A stretch of 64,000 nucleotides of DNA from Chamaecrista fasciculata (GCA_003254925.1 QANZ01029126.1:25560-89559); one strand, 5' to 3'; shown: positions 51,437 through 63,885, counted from the stretch's first letter. Notes: a model not told the origin generated them from the letters alone. Numbers and translations are program-made.

Positions 51437-52984
51437 TAAATGGTGTTTGGAAAAATAAGAGATAAAGGAGGAATTGTTGTAAACCAAAAAGTTTTCTATT
51501 CACAAATTAGTCCTAAAAAGGGCTTAGTTCTTTAGGAACTATCCTATATGCTCTATTGATGTAACTCTTAAAGAGCTCATCTTCATATCATATTATTTTG
51601 TTCATTCACACTTACAATTCAATAGAAGGAAACCCCTTTATATATGACTCTTGACATAATGAAAGATAGGTAGGTTATAAGCTATTAAGGGCACCATAAT
51701 ACATCTCCAAACACACTAATGAGCTTTCATGGAGATGTTACAAAAGGACTAAATTGATGTGGCTATGATGAGGTTGTAGGGATGTTACAAGAAGGGCAAA
51801 AGGCTCATAGATGTGGCCATCCACATATTACATAGAAATTATATATTTACAACACTTTCCCTTGGATGACCACACATTAAGAAAAACCCAATGGGACAAA
51901 AACTTAACGAAGGAAAAGAGTACAATATTCATAATCTTTACACTACAAATATATGTCTCGTTAAAACTAAGTAAAACCCGGTGGGACAAAAACTTAGCGA
52001 AAAAAAAAGAGTACATTATTTGCAAGTACTTTGACTTCCCCTCAAAGTTGCACTTCATCTTCAAAATGTGTTGTGCTTCATCTTCAAGATGTTTGAGCCG
52101 ATTCTTCATTGTCTTTCAAAAAGATTGAATTATAATATACTAGCCATACTAATGCATGATATATTTCATAAGACCTTTATTTCACATAAAATACTCAACA
52201 TATAATATAAAGTAATTTCATCTTTTACATACCTAATGAATACATGTCTTTTCACATGATCAAACATAATATAAATTAAACATATATATAATCCACTTCT
52301 TTGAGTATAGTATATCGATAAAAAATATCATAAGATACCAAAATCATTTACCTTTCACAATATTCTCATTGATAAGGAATAATAAATTCGACAATATTGT
52401 ATTTGCTTCTTGCAACTTATCATTCATGATTTTTTATAAACAAAATATTAATAAAGCGATTAATAATCATATATAATCAAATTGGTTTCAAATTCATGCA
52501 ATGATCATTAAATCCATTGACCAATACAAATTATTGTAATCCCATTGAGAAATTACCATTTTCAAAACTCTCAAGAATTAATATTATCAATTCTTCCTCT
52601 CCTTTTTTTCTAAGAAAAATAAGTTACAGATAAAAATACAAAAATAATTCATTACTCTTTCATGATATAAAAAATTATTTAGTGATGCATATATTAAACA
52701 TTGTATAACAAAATGTTAACCTTGCTTATATAGATTTTATGCTTCAGGCATTTTATATCCTTCAAGCATTTTTAATATATCATTCTCTAATAACGTTAAT
52801 GCATAATTTTCAATTTAGTATATACCCAAGTCTTTCAAAAGACTCATATAAAATCTGATTGATTGGATCCATGAAATTAAATTTATCTTTCCCTCATTTC
52901 ACGTTTCATATGAGAAATTTTGCACTGTTAGTGCATTACATTTAACAACATTATTTATTTCATATAAAAACTCTTTTATAGATT

Positions 52985-53215
52985 TTGACATCTTCAGGTG
53001 GTAAGACTACTGGTCTAAATGTTGACAACTTCTAGTGCCTTGACTTTTGGTTAGAAATTTGACAACTTCTAGTGTCTAGATTGCTAGTCCAAAGTTTAAC
53101 ATCTTCTAATATTGTCAAGACTGCTAGTCCAAATTTTGACATCTTCTAGTGTATGGACTACAGGTCCAAATTTTAACATCTTCTGGTGTCTGAACTACTG
53201 GTTCCAAATTCAATA
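52985..53215. repeat. Tandem repeat inside LTR retroelement
   Basis: Five imperfect units of about 45 bp carrying GACATCTTCTAGTGTCTGGA-like text and CTAGTCCAAA. Related short words (GCCTTCAAGGC) recur at 53860-54260. Confidence 0.75.
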
Positions 53216-55077
53216 TTCACTGTATTTAATTTTACTTTTTGGCCAATTATCCAATGTTGACAAATTGTAAAATGTGATTTTAATCACTTTCATTAAATAA
53301 TCATCAAATTATCAATATCCATTTAAATATTTCTCAAATTCAATGAAAGTTCTTGGTACCAAAACCACTTATGGGGTTATAACTTTCATGAAAAATAAAA
53401 ATTGTTGACCATATATAAATTTATTGTCTCTTATAGAGCACAATAGTGAAATTTTCTATTCTCTTTCTTTTGAGAAAAAAAATCATTCTCTACAATGATA
53501 TATATTACTCTTCTAGCGCATTTTGAACTTCTTGGCTTTTCTACCAATACTTATTCATTAAAAATGACTAGTCTTGTAAATATATATTTACATACAAATA
53601 TATGATCTTTGAACTTCATGTTCATCAACGACAACCACAAAAATACATTTGTCATATCATCATTATCATCTCTACTGGAGATATGTGGTGTCAAAAATTT
53701 AAAAAATCAATTCACATTACCAATTTCATTTCTATCTCATATCAATATAAAAATACATATATTAACATTAGTCTTCAAGACTATCAAGGAAAATTCTCAT
53801 CATTTTCAATTGCTACATAGTTGGAATTCATAATTCCTTAAAATAAACTAGCTATTAGCCTTCGGGGACAATTGAAATATTAAAATAGTCGATTATATGA
53901 TAATAAACTCATATAAATTATTAGCCTTCAAGGCTATTATTAGCTAAACTTTTACTTTTGACAAATTACCCATATGTGCAACAATTCTTATATGCACTTA
54001 CAAATAACATGGCTTCAAGCCATAAAAAGTCTTCAATAATTATAAAACATCTATCAATAATGTAAATATATATATATATATATATATTGACTCATAGCCT
54101 TCCAGGCCATTATCAACTAATTTCAATAGTTGCGTCTTTACATTTTATATATCTATAAAAATGTGACATTGTCTTTTCATCACATATCTATAAATGGATA
54201 AAATTATCAATTTCATGATAATCAAATCAAAGATGATATGACTTCAAGCCATTTCTTATATAACATTCACTTTTTCAAGGTAATAATGATAAATTTAAAT
54301 ATAAAATAGATCATGAACATGCTTAAATATAAATAATTCAAAGGTAAAAATAATGCTTTCTTACCTTCAATGGATGATGAAGAGACATGTTAAAATTACC
54401 TTGCTCTAATTCGGTAAAGACTCGTGCTGATAACGTATTGTAAACCAAAAAGTTTTCTATTCACAAATTAGTCCTAAAAAGGGCTTAGTTCGTCAGGAAC
54501 TATCCTATATGCTCTATTGATGTAACTCTTCAAGAGCTCATCTTCATATCATATTATTTTGTTCATTCACACTTACAATTCAATAGAAGGAAGCCCCTTT
54601 ATATAGGACTCTTGACATAATGAAAGATAGGTAGGTTATAAGCTATTAAGGGCATCATAATGCACCTCCAAACACACTAATGAGGTTTCATGGAGATGTT
54701 ACAAAAGGACTAAATTGATGTGGCCATGATGAGGTTGTAGGGAGGTTACAAGAAGGGCAAAAGGCTCATGGATGTGGTCATCCACATATTACATATAAAT
54801 TATATAGGCCAAAGTCCTATTTTGGTCCCCCAGTTATTTTTCGTTCCATATTGGTCCCCCAATTATGCAAAATTTGACAAAGTTGGTCCCTCTAACAGTT
54901 TCCATCCATTTTTCTGTTAAAAAAAAAAAGACAAAATTAATTTTTAACTCCTAAAAGTTTAAATTTTTTACATCCAGGACCTTTTTCTCTATAATAGGAC
55001 CAAAATGTAAGAAATAAGAAATAACTTGGGGTTTTAGTTTATTTCACACAAAAAAAATCTCTCTCTCTCTCTCTCCC

Positions 55078-55236
55078 ATGAAGAAAGCCTTCCTCCTCAG
55101 CCTCCTCCTGGTGGCTTACCTCGCCGCCACCAGCTGCCACGGCCAAGAAGAATTCGACTCCGACGACATCAACGTTCCCCTCCGCCTCAAGTTCGACGAT
55201 GCCGACACCGACGCTGTCGACCTTCACTACCTGTAG
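55078..55236 (+). other. Captured secreted-protein exon with nonsense codon
   Basis: The frame starts MKKAFLLSLLLVAYLAATSC, a textbook signal peptide, then an acidic segment with DDINVPLRLK and DAVDLHYL, and ends at TAG (55234). A 75-bp in-frame tandem duplication follows (units begin at 55162 and 55237); at the matching place in the second unit the codon is CAG, so the stop is a C-to-T change. After the second unit LQG runs into a GTGAGC splice donor (55312), suggesting that an exon-intron border was captured. The source gene is not recognised. Confidence 0.5.
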
Positions 55237-55377
55237 AACGACATCAACGTCCCCCTCCACCTCAAGTCCGACGTTGCCAACACCGACGCTGTCGACCTTC
55301 ACTACCTGCAGGGTGAGCTCCGCCTCACCAAATTCAAGATCTCTAACTTTTTAAGATCTAACAACTAATATTAATAA

Positions 55378-55642
55378 TTACCTAAATGAAAACAACATGG
55401 ATGGTTTGTTTATGCGAATTCGAACCAGCTTCACCGTCACCACCTCGCCGGACCCAGATTCAGATTCTGTGCCGCCGCCATTGCTGTCGGACTCCGGGAC
55501 GAAGATCTCTCTCGACGTGTCACTCTCGCATGAGTCGAGAACAAAAACGACCGGCGAGCAAGGAAAAGTGAGGCCGGAGGAGAAATCAGCGACATCGTCG
55601 TCCCGGAGTTCCACGGCGATGGTGCCGCGCGCGGAATCTTAA
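55378..55642. other. Second captured segment in Pack-MULE
   Basis: A GC-rich stretch open on both strands: minus 55378-55614 (78 codons, Ser/Glu/Asp-rich with VVFVLDSCESDTSREIF) and plus 55397-55642 (81 codons, Ser/Thr/Pro-rich). Which strand was coding in the source gene cannot be decided. No known domain is visible. Confidence 0.4.
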
Positions 55643-55719
55643 TTTGAGTCCGGCGAGTTGGTGACACAATCATGGCTTTGGGATTAATTAAGTTCATCTT
55701 CTTCATAAAATAATTCCTC

Positions 55720-55721
<2 letters not shown>

Positions 55722-55807
<86 letters not shown>

Positions 55808-55808
55808 N

Positions 55809-55837
<29 letters not shown>
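55722..55837. repeat. GA microsatellite, 116 bp
   Basis: About 58 GA units with one N at 55808. It sits at the inner edge of the right terminal repeat of the Pack-MULE; the left repeat has a short CT run at the mirror position (55059-55074), so the long tract grew from that seed. Confidence 0.97.
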
Positions 55838-55841
<4 letters not shown>

Positions 55842-56143
55842 CTTTTTGTGAAATAAACTAAAATCCTAAGTTATTTCTTATTTCTTACGTTTTGGTCCTA
55901 TTATAGAGAAAAAGGTCCTTGATGCAAAAAATTTAAACTTTTAGGAGTTAAAAATTAATTTTGTCTTTTTTTTTTTTTAACAGAAAAATGGATGGAAACC
56001 GTTAGAGGGACCAACTTTTTTAAGTTTTGCATAACTGGGGACTAATATGGAACGAAAAATAACTGGGGGACCAATTTGGAACACTGAGCATAAATGGGGG
56101 ACCAAAATAGGACTTTGGCCAATTATATAGTTACAACAGGAAT

Positions 56144-58422
56144 TATGATGTGAAATTATTTTAAAGGGTATGTAATGATTGTGGTGGGTTGAAATAATTG
56201 TATTGGTATTTTAAAGTTGTATAGGGGTAAAAATTGTAAAATTAAAGGAGGATAAATGAGTGTTATTTTGGTGTTTTTTTGACTTTAGTAAAATTTTATG
56301 ATAAAGGATCGTCTCGAAATTTGTGCTAAAGGGGAAGTTATAAAAAAGAGATTTTAGTGGCTATATAAAAGGAGATTGGAGGTGTGAGTGAAGGACGAAA
56401 ATGTAATTTTCAAGTACTGAATTGTAAATGTTTTGGGACTAGATTATATATTTTTCCTTATTAATGTCTTTTAATTTTATTTTTACATTTTTATACTATA
56501 AAAAATATTACCCATATATATATATATATATTAGAGGAGGGAGCAGAAGGTATATTTTCTTGTGTATGAATTATGTATTTTTCTAAAATTTGTTCTTCAG
56601 TAGTTGTAGTACAAAAAATATTACCGATATACATACTGAATGAGGGATCAATATGTATATTTTTTTTATATAAATTATAAATTTTTCTCAATAGTATACA
56701 GTACAAAAAATATTATCCATACATATACGGAAAGAATGACCAAACTATAAAGTTTTGAGATTCTAGAATTATAAATTTTTTCCAATTTTGATTTTTTTTT
56801 CTTTTTTCAACACAAAAAATATTACTCATATATATTGATGATTCAGGTTCTGACCGGGGGTCATTACCTAGTTCGGATGAGGTAACTCCTGAGCAGTGGG
56901 TTACATGCAAGTCAATGAAGAACAGGGGTGCCCTATAATTCACCTCTGATGGTAAAGTCAGATATTTTAAGAGCTAAAAAGTTGATAAGTGAGCTGAGTG
57001 AATATGAAAAGCTTGCTATGTTCAACAAAAAATAGAGTCGTTATCCACACTTGGCACATTCCCAACTATAAATTCACACCATTTTCTCGGGTATGCATTA
57101 TCTACTTTTTTAAATTTTATTCTTCAGTTGTTGCACCACCAAAAATATTACCCATATATATACTGGATGAGGGACCAACATATATATATATATGTATGAA
57201 TTATATATTTTTTCTCATTACTATTTTTTAATTTTGTTTTCAATATTGCCATCACAAAAAATATCATCCATACACATACTGGAAGAGTGACCAAACTATA
57301 AAGTTTTGGGAATTGCTAATTCTATATTTTTTTTCCTATTTTGAATTTTGCTTTTATATTTTTGGTCGGAAATTCACTTTCTTGTTCGATTTGACCTCTT
57401 GGCACCTTTTGGTCGGAAATTCAATTTCTGGTTCGATTTGACCTTATTTGTTAATGATTCCAACTGAGAAGAAAAAAAATTGGTCAAGAGTAACTCGTAG
57501 CCCCAAACCACGTCACCCAAAAAGATTAGGTGTCTATCTGTTCGGTGCTCACGTGCTGTGGGTTTTATTATGAAAATTAAATGCTTGAATGAGATTTGTC
57601 TAATCCTACTCGGTTTGATTATAGAAGCCACCTTAGGGTTTTTGATTTTTGAAGTTGGAATGGCTACACATCATGAGTGATTGAGTGTCATGTATTTATA
57701 TTATGAAGAGTCGTCATATATAATTTGCCTACCTTAATTTTCATCCCGTCCTGAAAACTCTTGGTGATCCTCTTTATTCTTTAATTAATGCAGTTCATGC
57801 ATTATGAAATGTTATATGTATAGTTTCGTTCACTGTAAATTCTTTGAAGTTTGTATATAGGCTTTCGTGCACATAATATTAATTGTCAATTCAACCTTTA
57901 CTTGAGATGTACGTGGTATATATATCGTCTTGAACTCCGCGTGGTTTAATTTAACGCTTCAGTGACAGTTTAATTAATAAGTTTATATATTGGTGAATTG
58001 TGATTTGTGATTATATATATATATATAAGAGTGTTTTGAACTGTGATTTTTGTAATGATATTGAAATATAAAATTATTTATATAAATATATAATATTTAT
58101 AACAAATGAAGAGAATTGTATATAGATATTTTAAAATTACATAAAAATAAAATTGAAAGAAAAAAATAGATTGTTAAAATGTGATTAAAATTGATTAACA
58201 ATAGTATGTAGTAGTTGGTGAGTTACACCTTAAATGAGAGGACTCAGGTTCGAGAGTTAACATTGTTGGAAAAACTTTAAAGTGTTCATTCCCCAATCCG
58301 AAAGAGATTAATTTTTACTTAGACACTTACATGAATAAGCGGGAAAAACCTATGGTTGAAAAAAAAAGTGATTGAAATTTGTGTTGAATTTTCCTTTTCT
58401 GCTAATATTTTGTTAAATGATA
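56144..58422. repeat. AT-rich region with tandem and inherited repeats
   Basis: 56144-56250 continues the Harbinger-like text interrupted at 51474 (GGGTATGTAATGATTGTGG also occurs in element A at 27205). From 56500 to 57350 blocks with CAAAAAATATTACCCATA and GACCAAACTATAAAGTTTTG occur two or more times in the same order, flanking a unique patch at 56845-56960. 57362-57455 holds two 47-bp units (TTGGTCGGAAATTCA). A SINE-like element is at 58206. No gene. Confidence 0.5.
58206..58363 (+). mobile_element. SINE-like element 2
   Basis: A-box-like TAGTTGGTGAGTTACACC and B-box GGTTCGAGAGT lie about 35 bp apart, as in tRNA-derived SINEs, and the copy ends in a run of A at 58358. Resembles 46497-46660. 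Confidence 0.55.
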
Positions 58423-58706
58423 CTCCCTCCGGTTCTATATATCTGATGTTTAACGTAAATATATACAGATTAAGGAAATGATTGGCTCACCTAGAATGAA
58501 GAGGAAAATGAGATAAAAAGACTAAACTATCCCTATTGAAAATAATAGAAATACTTGAAAAATGCTTATTCATTTATGACTCTACTATATTTAATAGGGA
58601 TAAAATGGTAAACAAATAATTAATGCTATTTTGGATTTGTAAAACATCAGATATTTTGGAACAAAAAAAATTCTTCAAAACATCAGATATTCAGAACCGG
58701 AGGGAG
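58423..58706. mobile_element. Stowaway MITE (Tc1/mariner), 284 bp
   Basis: The termini CTCCCTCCGGTTC and the exact inverse GAACCGGAGGGAG are the Stowaway signature; TA flanks both sides (58421-58422, 58707-58708). Inner arms with CATCAGATAT extend the inversion. Confidence 0.96.
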
Positions 58707-59566
58707 TACATTTGAATACTTTGCAAATAGTTGTTAAATGTCATTTGTAAATGAGTTTTGTTTCTTCAAAGCTTTTTACTACTCAAGAAACATACATGCA
58801 GTAATTGTAAATAAGGAGGGTTAATTGACAAAAAAAGTTGGAGGTATAACTAAAAATGAACCTATACGTTGGAGGTACCAACAAGACTTTTGCCTATTTT
58901 TAATTTGGTTTGTTCATATAATTTTCTTATTATTGTATGTTGAAACTCACACAATTGTGTGATTGATAGTGCAAAATGTTATAGTTAATATTTTAATTCT
59001 ATCATGATTGTTTATATATAAAAAAATTCACTTATTTTATTGTTGGATTTGGAGTCTAAATATCTATCCATGGAAGAGTTCAATTGGATCATGGGTTAAC
59101 TTGTTAGAAAGATTGCAAAACACGAAGAAAACAACCTTAGAATGGCCTCAACTTGAGGCTGGATGCACCCACACACGTCACTTGAAGTTGAGGCTCTAAA
59201 GAGGATTGGTGTTGTGGTGTGGCGTCGTGGCGCCAAGATAGAATTAAGTTCTTCATTGGACAACTTTGGTTTCTGGGCTCTCTCCTTCTAGAAGTATTGA
59301 CAAGATCAGGTTAGTAACTTTTGAAATTTATTCATTATTTTCCTGGATTTATTTACGTTATTTTCTTTTTGATCCCTAGGTCGAATCATTGAAAACTCGT
59401 TTTCCTTCAGTTAACTTTATTGAAAAACATTACAGAGCACATATGAAAAAGTCTATAAGTTTAGTCCTACAAAAAGTGTCTACAAAAATCCATCCTTCCA
59501 AGTTTCAAATTCCAACAATGCTTATCTTTTCTTAGTTTGATTAAATTATTTATAGGCAAAAGATCT

Positions 59567-60060
59567 TTTTGTACCCCTAACGTTTGCGATGATTTTCAGT
59601 TATGTTTCTAACGTTTCATTTGTATCAGTTGTACCCCCAATGTGAAACGTTAGTTTCAATTATGCTCCCAATTTTGACTAAATGTTGATGTGTCAATTTT
59701 TTTACTTGTGTGTCAATTTTTTTTTTCTGAATTGAATATGTGGCAAGATGACTGGATAAATAAAACATCCCTGATTTATTTTTTATCCACCATGGCTTTT
59801 CCTACGTGGTATAAGGCTTGCGAAGATGATGATGAAGATGTCAAAAAAATTTTAGGGTAGTAATTTTTTGGTTTAGAGAATGTAAATCCAGATAGGAAAT
59901 GTCATGGTGGATAAAAAATAAATCAGGGATGTTTTATTTATCCAGTCATCTTGCCACATATTCAATTCATAACAAAAAATTAACACACAAGTAAAATTGG
60001 GGGCATAATTGAAACTAACGTTTCACATTGGGGGCACAACTGACACAAATGAAAGTATAG
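59567..60060. mobile_element. Foldback MULE-like element, partly truncated
   Basis: About 59616-59795 is nearly the inverse of 59897-60048: CAGTTGTACCCCCAATGTGA, GGCAAGATGACTGGATAAAT and AAACATCCCTGATTTATTTT recur in reverse. The left end has an extra about 50 bp (GTACCCCTAACGTTTG) lacking on the right. Short loop; no gene. Confidence 0.75.
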
Positions 60061-60077
60061 ACTTACTAAAAGTTTAA

Positions 60078-60600
60078 TGCCAAAACCTCAAATTGGTCCC
60101 AAATATATGAGATAGATTTCAAATAGGTCATAAGTATTTCATTTGTTTCAAATTGGTCCTATATGTTTTTATTATATCTCAAATGGTCACAAACCTACTT
60201 CTAGGATGTGATTTGACCTTGGCTTATTTGCTAATGGTTTCGACTAGACAGAGAAAGAACTCTTCAAGAGTTAACATATAGTTTCAAACTCATTCGAACT
60301 TAAATGAGAGAGACACGATTAATTTTGCTTAATTGAATAAGAAACAAGCAACCCCCTTTCGAGAATTGTTTTACCTCGTTTGTTGACGATATCAACTAGA
60401 TAGAGAAAATGCTTGTCAAAAAGAGTCTGTAGTTCTAGATTCTTTGCATTTAAATTTGAAACGTAAGAAATATGACCACATATATTCATTAATTTTGGAC
60501 CAATATGAGAAGTTATAAAAATATATAGAACCAATCTAAAACAAATGAAACACTTTTAGGAGTAATTTAAAATCTACCCCAACTACAAACATTAAGTAGT
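60078..60600. mobile_element. MULE-like foldback (CAAATTGGTCC family)
   Basis: ACCTCAAATTGGTCCCAAAT starts the left arm and the diverged inverse at 60535-60590 closes it. Same phrase order as 46919-47444 and 47858-48388. Ends approximate. Confidence 0.55.
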
Positions 60601-60985
60601 TTGAGAAGTACAGAATGCTTTGAACCACAAGCATATTATATATTCTTCATCTTTTTCAATATGTAATAGATTGAAAATAAAAATTTAACTTCTTACAAAT
60701 TATTCACTTGAACTTATTCCCTTAAATAATTGGAATATCCATAAATGCTATTTGACAATATACTACGGTAAGAGATAGCTTATTTTCAGGAAACGATATC
60801 ATTTAAAGCAATCTAGAATCTCAAAGTATGGGAATACCAATTTTATTTGTTTCTTTGGAGTCCTGTATATTCAATAGTAGCTAAAAGTACTATTTTCATT
60901 TGTTAACTTGGGAGATATTGAACTCTACTGATATATCATATGTGGAATATACAAAAAAGGTGTGTAAATGTAAGTTAAGTTTTAC

Positions 60986-61480
60986 CAAGTTTTTAAAATC
61001 GGATCAGCCATTGAACTGCATGAAGTAGCGGTTCAATGGTCCAACCGGGTTCAACCAGAGTCGGACCGTTAATAATTAAATAAGTAAAAAATATGTATTT
61101 AATTTAATATAATAAAAATATACTAATAAATATTAAAAATATATACTAATTTTTTCAAATTTAAGCTTAATTGAGTAAGAAAATAAAAATTAGAAGGATG
61201 AAAGATTAAATATTAAAGTGAAAACTACCAAATAGCTTATTATTTTTAGTCTAAACTTAAAAAGAAAAAAATCCTCTAAATTAACATCATTTTAATCCAA
61301 AAAAGCAAAAAAAAAAAAAAAGAACAAAAAAACTTGAACCGGTTCAACCCCAAAACCGTCCGGTTCAGGCCGGTTTTCCCGATTCTTTGCAAGGATGGTT
61401 TTATAGTCAACTCAGACTGGACCACTAGCCGGTTCGCAGTTCAACCAGTCCGGCCGGTCTAGTTCGCTTTTCATAACGGT
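60986..61480. mobile_element. hAT-like element rich in CCGGTTCAACC, 495 bp
   Basis: Flanked by the exact 10-bp direct repeat TAAGTTTTAC (60976-60985, 61481-61490). Terminal inversion is weak, but subterminal CCGGTTCAAC and GGCCGGTTTTC words match the hAT element at 48400 in kind. The duplication length (8 to 10) leaves hAT or MULE open. Confidence 0.65.
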
Positions 61481-61490
61481 AAGTTTTACA

Positions 61491-63280
61491 AAGTAACTAG
61501 CTGACAATATGTTAGAGTAATTAACTAATGCTTAGTTCGTTCACATTATTTAGAATCAGTCACGTAGTTTAGTCACTGATAAGCACGTGACTCACTACAA
61601 ATTAAATGTAGTACCTGTATTTATGGCCTTTAATTTGTATCCTCTGCGATAGATCTTCTTCCATATTTATGTACTCTTCTCCATAGTTGTTCTATTCTCC
61701 ATAGTTGTTCTAGGGTTGAGCTATGTTGGGTTTAAGACGTCTTCATTTGAATTCATTATTTTATTTTATTTATTTAATTTGGTTTCTCTTAATTTTTTCC
61801 TCAATTTATTAGTCACTTACAATTTGTTTTATATGGGCTAAATTGAGAATAAAAATCTTTGGGGAGATGGAATTGAAAAAATAATATATATTACTTGAGA
61901 AATCAAAATACAATTTTATTTTCACAAATTGGTGTGTTAGATTGGGTTGAGTGGGCTAAAAAATTTGAAACCCACAGCCCAATCAAAATTACATCAAACT
62001 TAAATTTTCTAAAATTAACCCACCAATCTACTTCTCAATATGCTATTTTCTCCTCTGATTATATATACACAATGCCATAACTCTAAAAGCCCAAAAGGAG
62101 TGTTTGTTAATAGTATTATTGAGAAAATTTATTATTTTTTGGTGATTACATTTATACCGAGTCAATAAATTAACCATTGAATAATCAAAATATATGAATT
62201 AATTCTTAAATAATGATAATCAAATGATTTGGTCTCGAGTCAAAATCGAAGGACAAAAAAATACAAAATCAATATAAATTTAGGGATAAAAAAGTACAAA
62301 TCAGTTCAAATACAAGGACAAAATTAGTGACAATTAAAATATTTCAAGAATTAATCGTGTTTTCTAATTATTCAAGGACTAATATGTTACTCTATAAATT
62401 CATGGATCAAATAATTAATTTTTGCATTTTGTATATTGTCAGAAGTATTTGAAATATGAGTAAACAAATTAAAAACTCTATCACTAATTAACTCAATATA
62501 AAGTTTTGAAAGAACTAAATGATATATTTATGTGTGTTTTTCATGGACTAATAATTTTGAATATACCGTTTAATTATGTTCAGGACTAACAAGTATATCA
62601 TTTAATTTTTATAAGATTGAATTATGTATTTTAACCTTTAAAGAACTAAGTTATTAATGGAGTTATTTTTCAAAGCCCAAAGTAACTAATAATATTGTTA
62701 GATTAAACCAGCATATTCATTAAGGCATTTCGTGGTTCATTTTAGGGGTGTGCACCTATCGGGTTCAGGTGGGTGAACGTGTTGGTTTTTTGCCATCCAA
62801 ACCTACCCGTCAACTCATCGAACTCAATGAGTGGTGTGGGTTGATTCAGGTTATAGACGGGATACAAAGGATACAATACATTAATTAATTACTTAAAAAA
62901 CAAAGGATACAAAGGACTTGATCATAACATAAAGAGGCCATGATCAGCAACAAGTGGAGGCCTAACAGACATGAAAAGAAAAACAGACACAGACAGAAAT
63001 TAAACATAGCAATACAAAGTCACATAAAAGAGTTACAAACCATCCAAAAGAAAATACAGAAAGAAGAAGGAAAGCTAAAGCTAAAGACTAAGCAGTAAGC
63101 TTCTTCATCTTCAACGTAGTAAGTAACCTTGCATAAAATTCAACAAGAGTGTAAGTAAGAGAGTTTGTGTAAATTAAGTCAATAAATTTAAGTAAACCGT
63201 AAAAATAAGGGAATACCATTTGTTTCTATTTAGTACATTATCTTTTACATTTCAGTTAAATTTCATCACCATATTATGTA
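61491..63280. other. AT-rich region with element traces
   Basis: Around 61920-62040 there are hAT-like words (GTTAGATTGGGTTGAGTGGG). At 62743 TAGGGGTGTGCACCTATCGG looks like an isolated hAT terminus. Between 62880 and 63120 the sequence is A-rich without a frame. No gene is supported. Confidence 0.3.
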
Positions 63281-63494
63281 CTAGGGGCTTGGCGCGCATG
63301 CATGCATACCTATTTTGGGATACTATATTACGCCTCGTCTAACGGCTCAGCTTTTCCACGGCAGAAGCCACCGTCGCCACCGGACTTTTTTTTCTCGCTA
63401 GACTAAGAAAAATTTATAATCACACGTATAGACTTATATTATAACATATCACACATATAGGCTATTTTTACTGTAGCAAAATTGGGTTATGAAG

Positions 63495-63726
63495 AAACCG
63501 TCAACTGGGATGACTGTTTTAGTGAAAGAAAGCCGCTAACTGGGATGACGGTTTGAGAAAACGAAGAAACCGTCAACACAGATGACGGTTTCTTTTGGAA
63601 AAAGTTGAAAACCAACGGTTTTCTAAAGAGAAAACCGTCAACCCGGATGACGGTTTATTAAAGAGAAAACCGTCAACCCGGATGACGGTTTTCTCTTTGA
63701 AAAACCGTCAACCTGGTTGACGGTTT
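63495..63726. repeat. Array of 25-bp palindromes
   Basis: Six units plus one degenerate unit of AAACCGTCAAC-N-GATGACGGTTT: 63495-63519, 63529-63554, 63567-63591, (63604-63623), 63632-63656, 63667-63691 and 63702-63726. The last is a perfect 25-bp inverted repeat around a central T. One unit extends its arms to AAAGAGAAAACCGTCA and the inverse. The halves contain TTGAC/GTCAA and CCGTC/GACGG words, which are W-box- and MYB-like cores. Confidence 0.9.
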
Positions 63727-63877
63727 CCTTACAATCTCGCGTGTCCCGGCTGTTTTACGTGTTATCAGACTATTTCGTGTGCTTCTTTTGTCTGACGATC
63801 ACGTGTTTGCTGAGAGGATGTGTACCTTGTTGTGTGTTGCAGTAGGAATAATTTGGATTTATACGTGAAGCTGGCTC

Positions 63878-63885
63878 TATATAAA
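63878..63885 (+). promoter_or_regulatory. Likely TATA box of a gene to the right
   Basis: TATATAAA, preceded by GGCTC and followed after about 20 bp by a C/T-rich leader, lies about 150 bp after the palindrome array. The transcribed gene would begin past the window. Confidence 0.5.

Larger units (their letters stand above)
54807..56120. mobile_element. Pack-MULE, 1314 bp, exact 9-bp duplication
   Basis: It begins GGCCAAAGTCCTATTTTGGT and ends with its inverse ACCAAAATAGGACTTTGGCC. The terminal inverted repeats run about 270 bp each (54807-55076, 55839-56120). AATTATATA at 54798-54806 and 56121-56129 is an exact 9-bp target duplication inside the LTR of the host retroelement. The middle is GC-rich and coding-like: a signal-peptide exon and a second open segment. 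No transposase. This is the classic structure of a MULE that has taken up host gene fragments. Confidence 0.93.
51475..56138 (-). mobile_element. LTR retroelement with GGAAT duplication, split by Pack-MULE
   Basis: Two direct repeats of about 380 bp bound the element: 51475-51854 and 54436-54806 continued at 56130-56138. They agree at more than 90% by eye and carry TGTTGT...ACAACA inverted termini. GGAAT at 51470-51474 and 56139-56143 is an exact 5-bp target duplication. On the minus strand CGTTATCAGCACGAG (54421-54435) follows the 5' LTR as primer-binding site, and a purine tract (51855-51865) precedes the 3' LTR. The internal 2.58 kb has no gag-pol, only short frames such as MSLHHPLK at 54388, so it is a non-autonomous LARD-like element. 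Confidence 0.9.

Noticed and set aside
62743-62850. TAGGGGTGTGCACC as a hAT element
   Set aside because: Only one terminus is seen, without a partner or duplication.
63495-63726. A CRISPR-like array of palindromic repeats
   Set aside because: The spacers are short, irregular and AG-rich, the genome is a plant, and the palindromes themselves vary.
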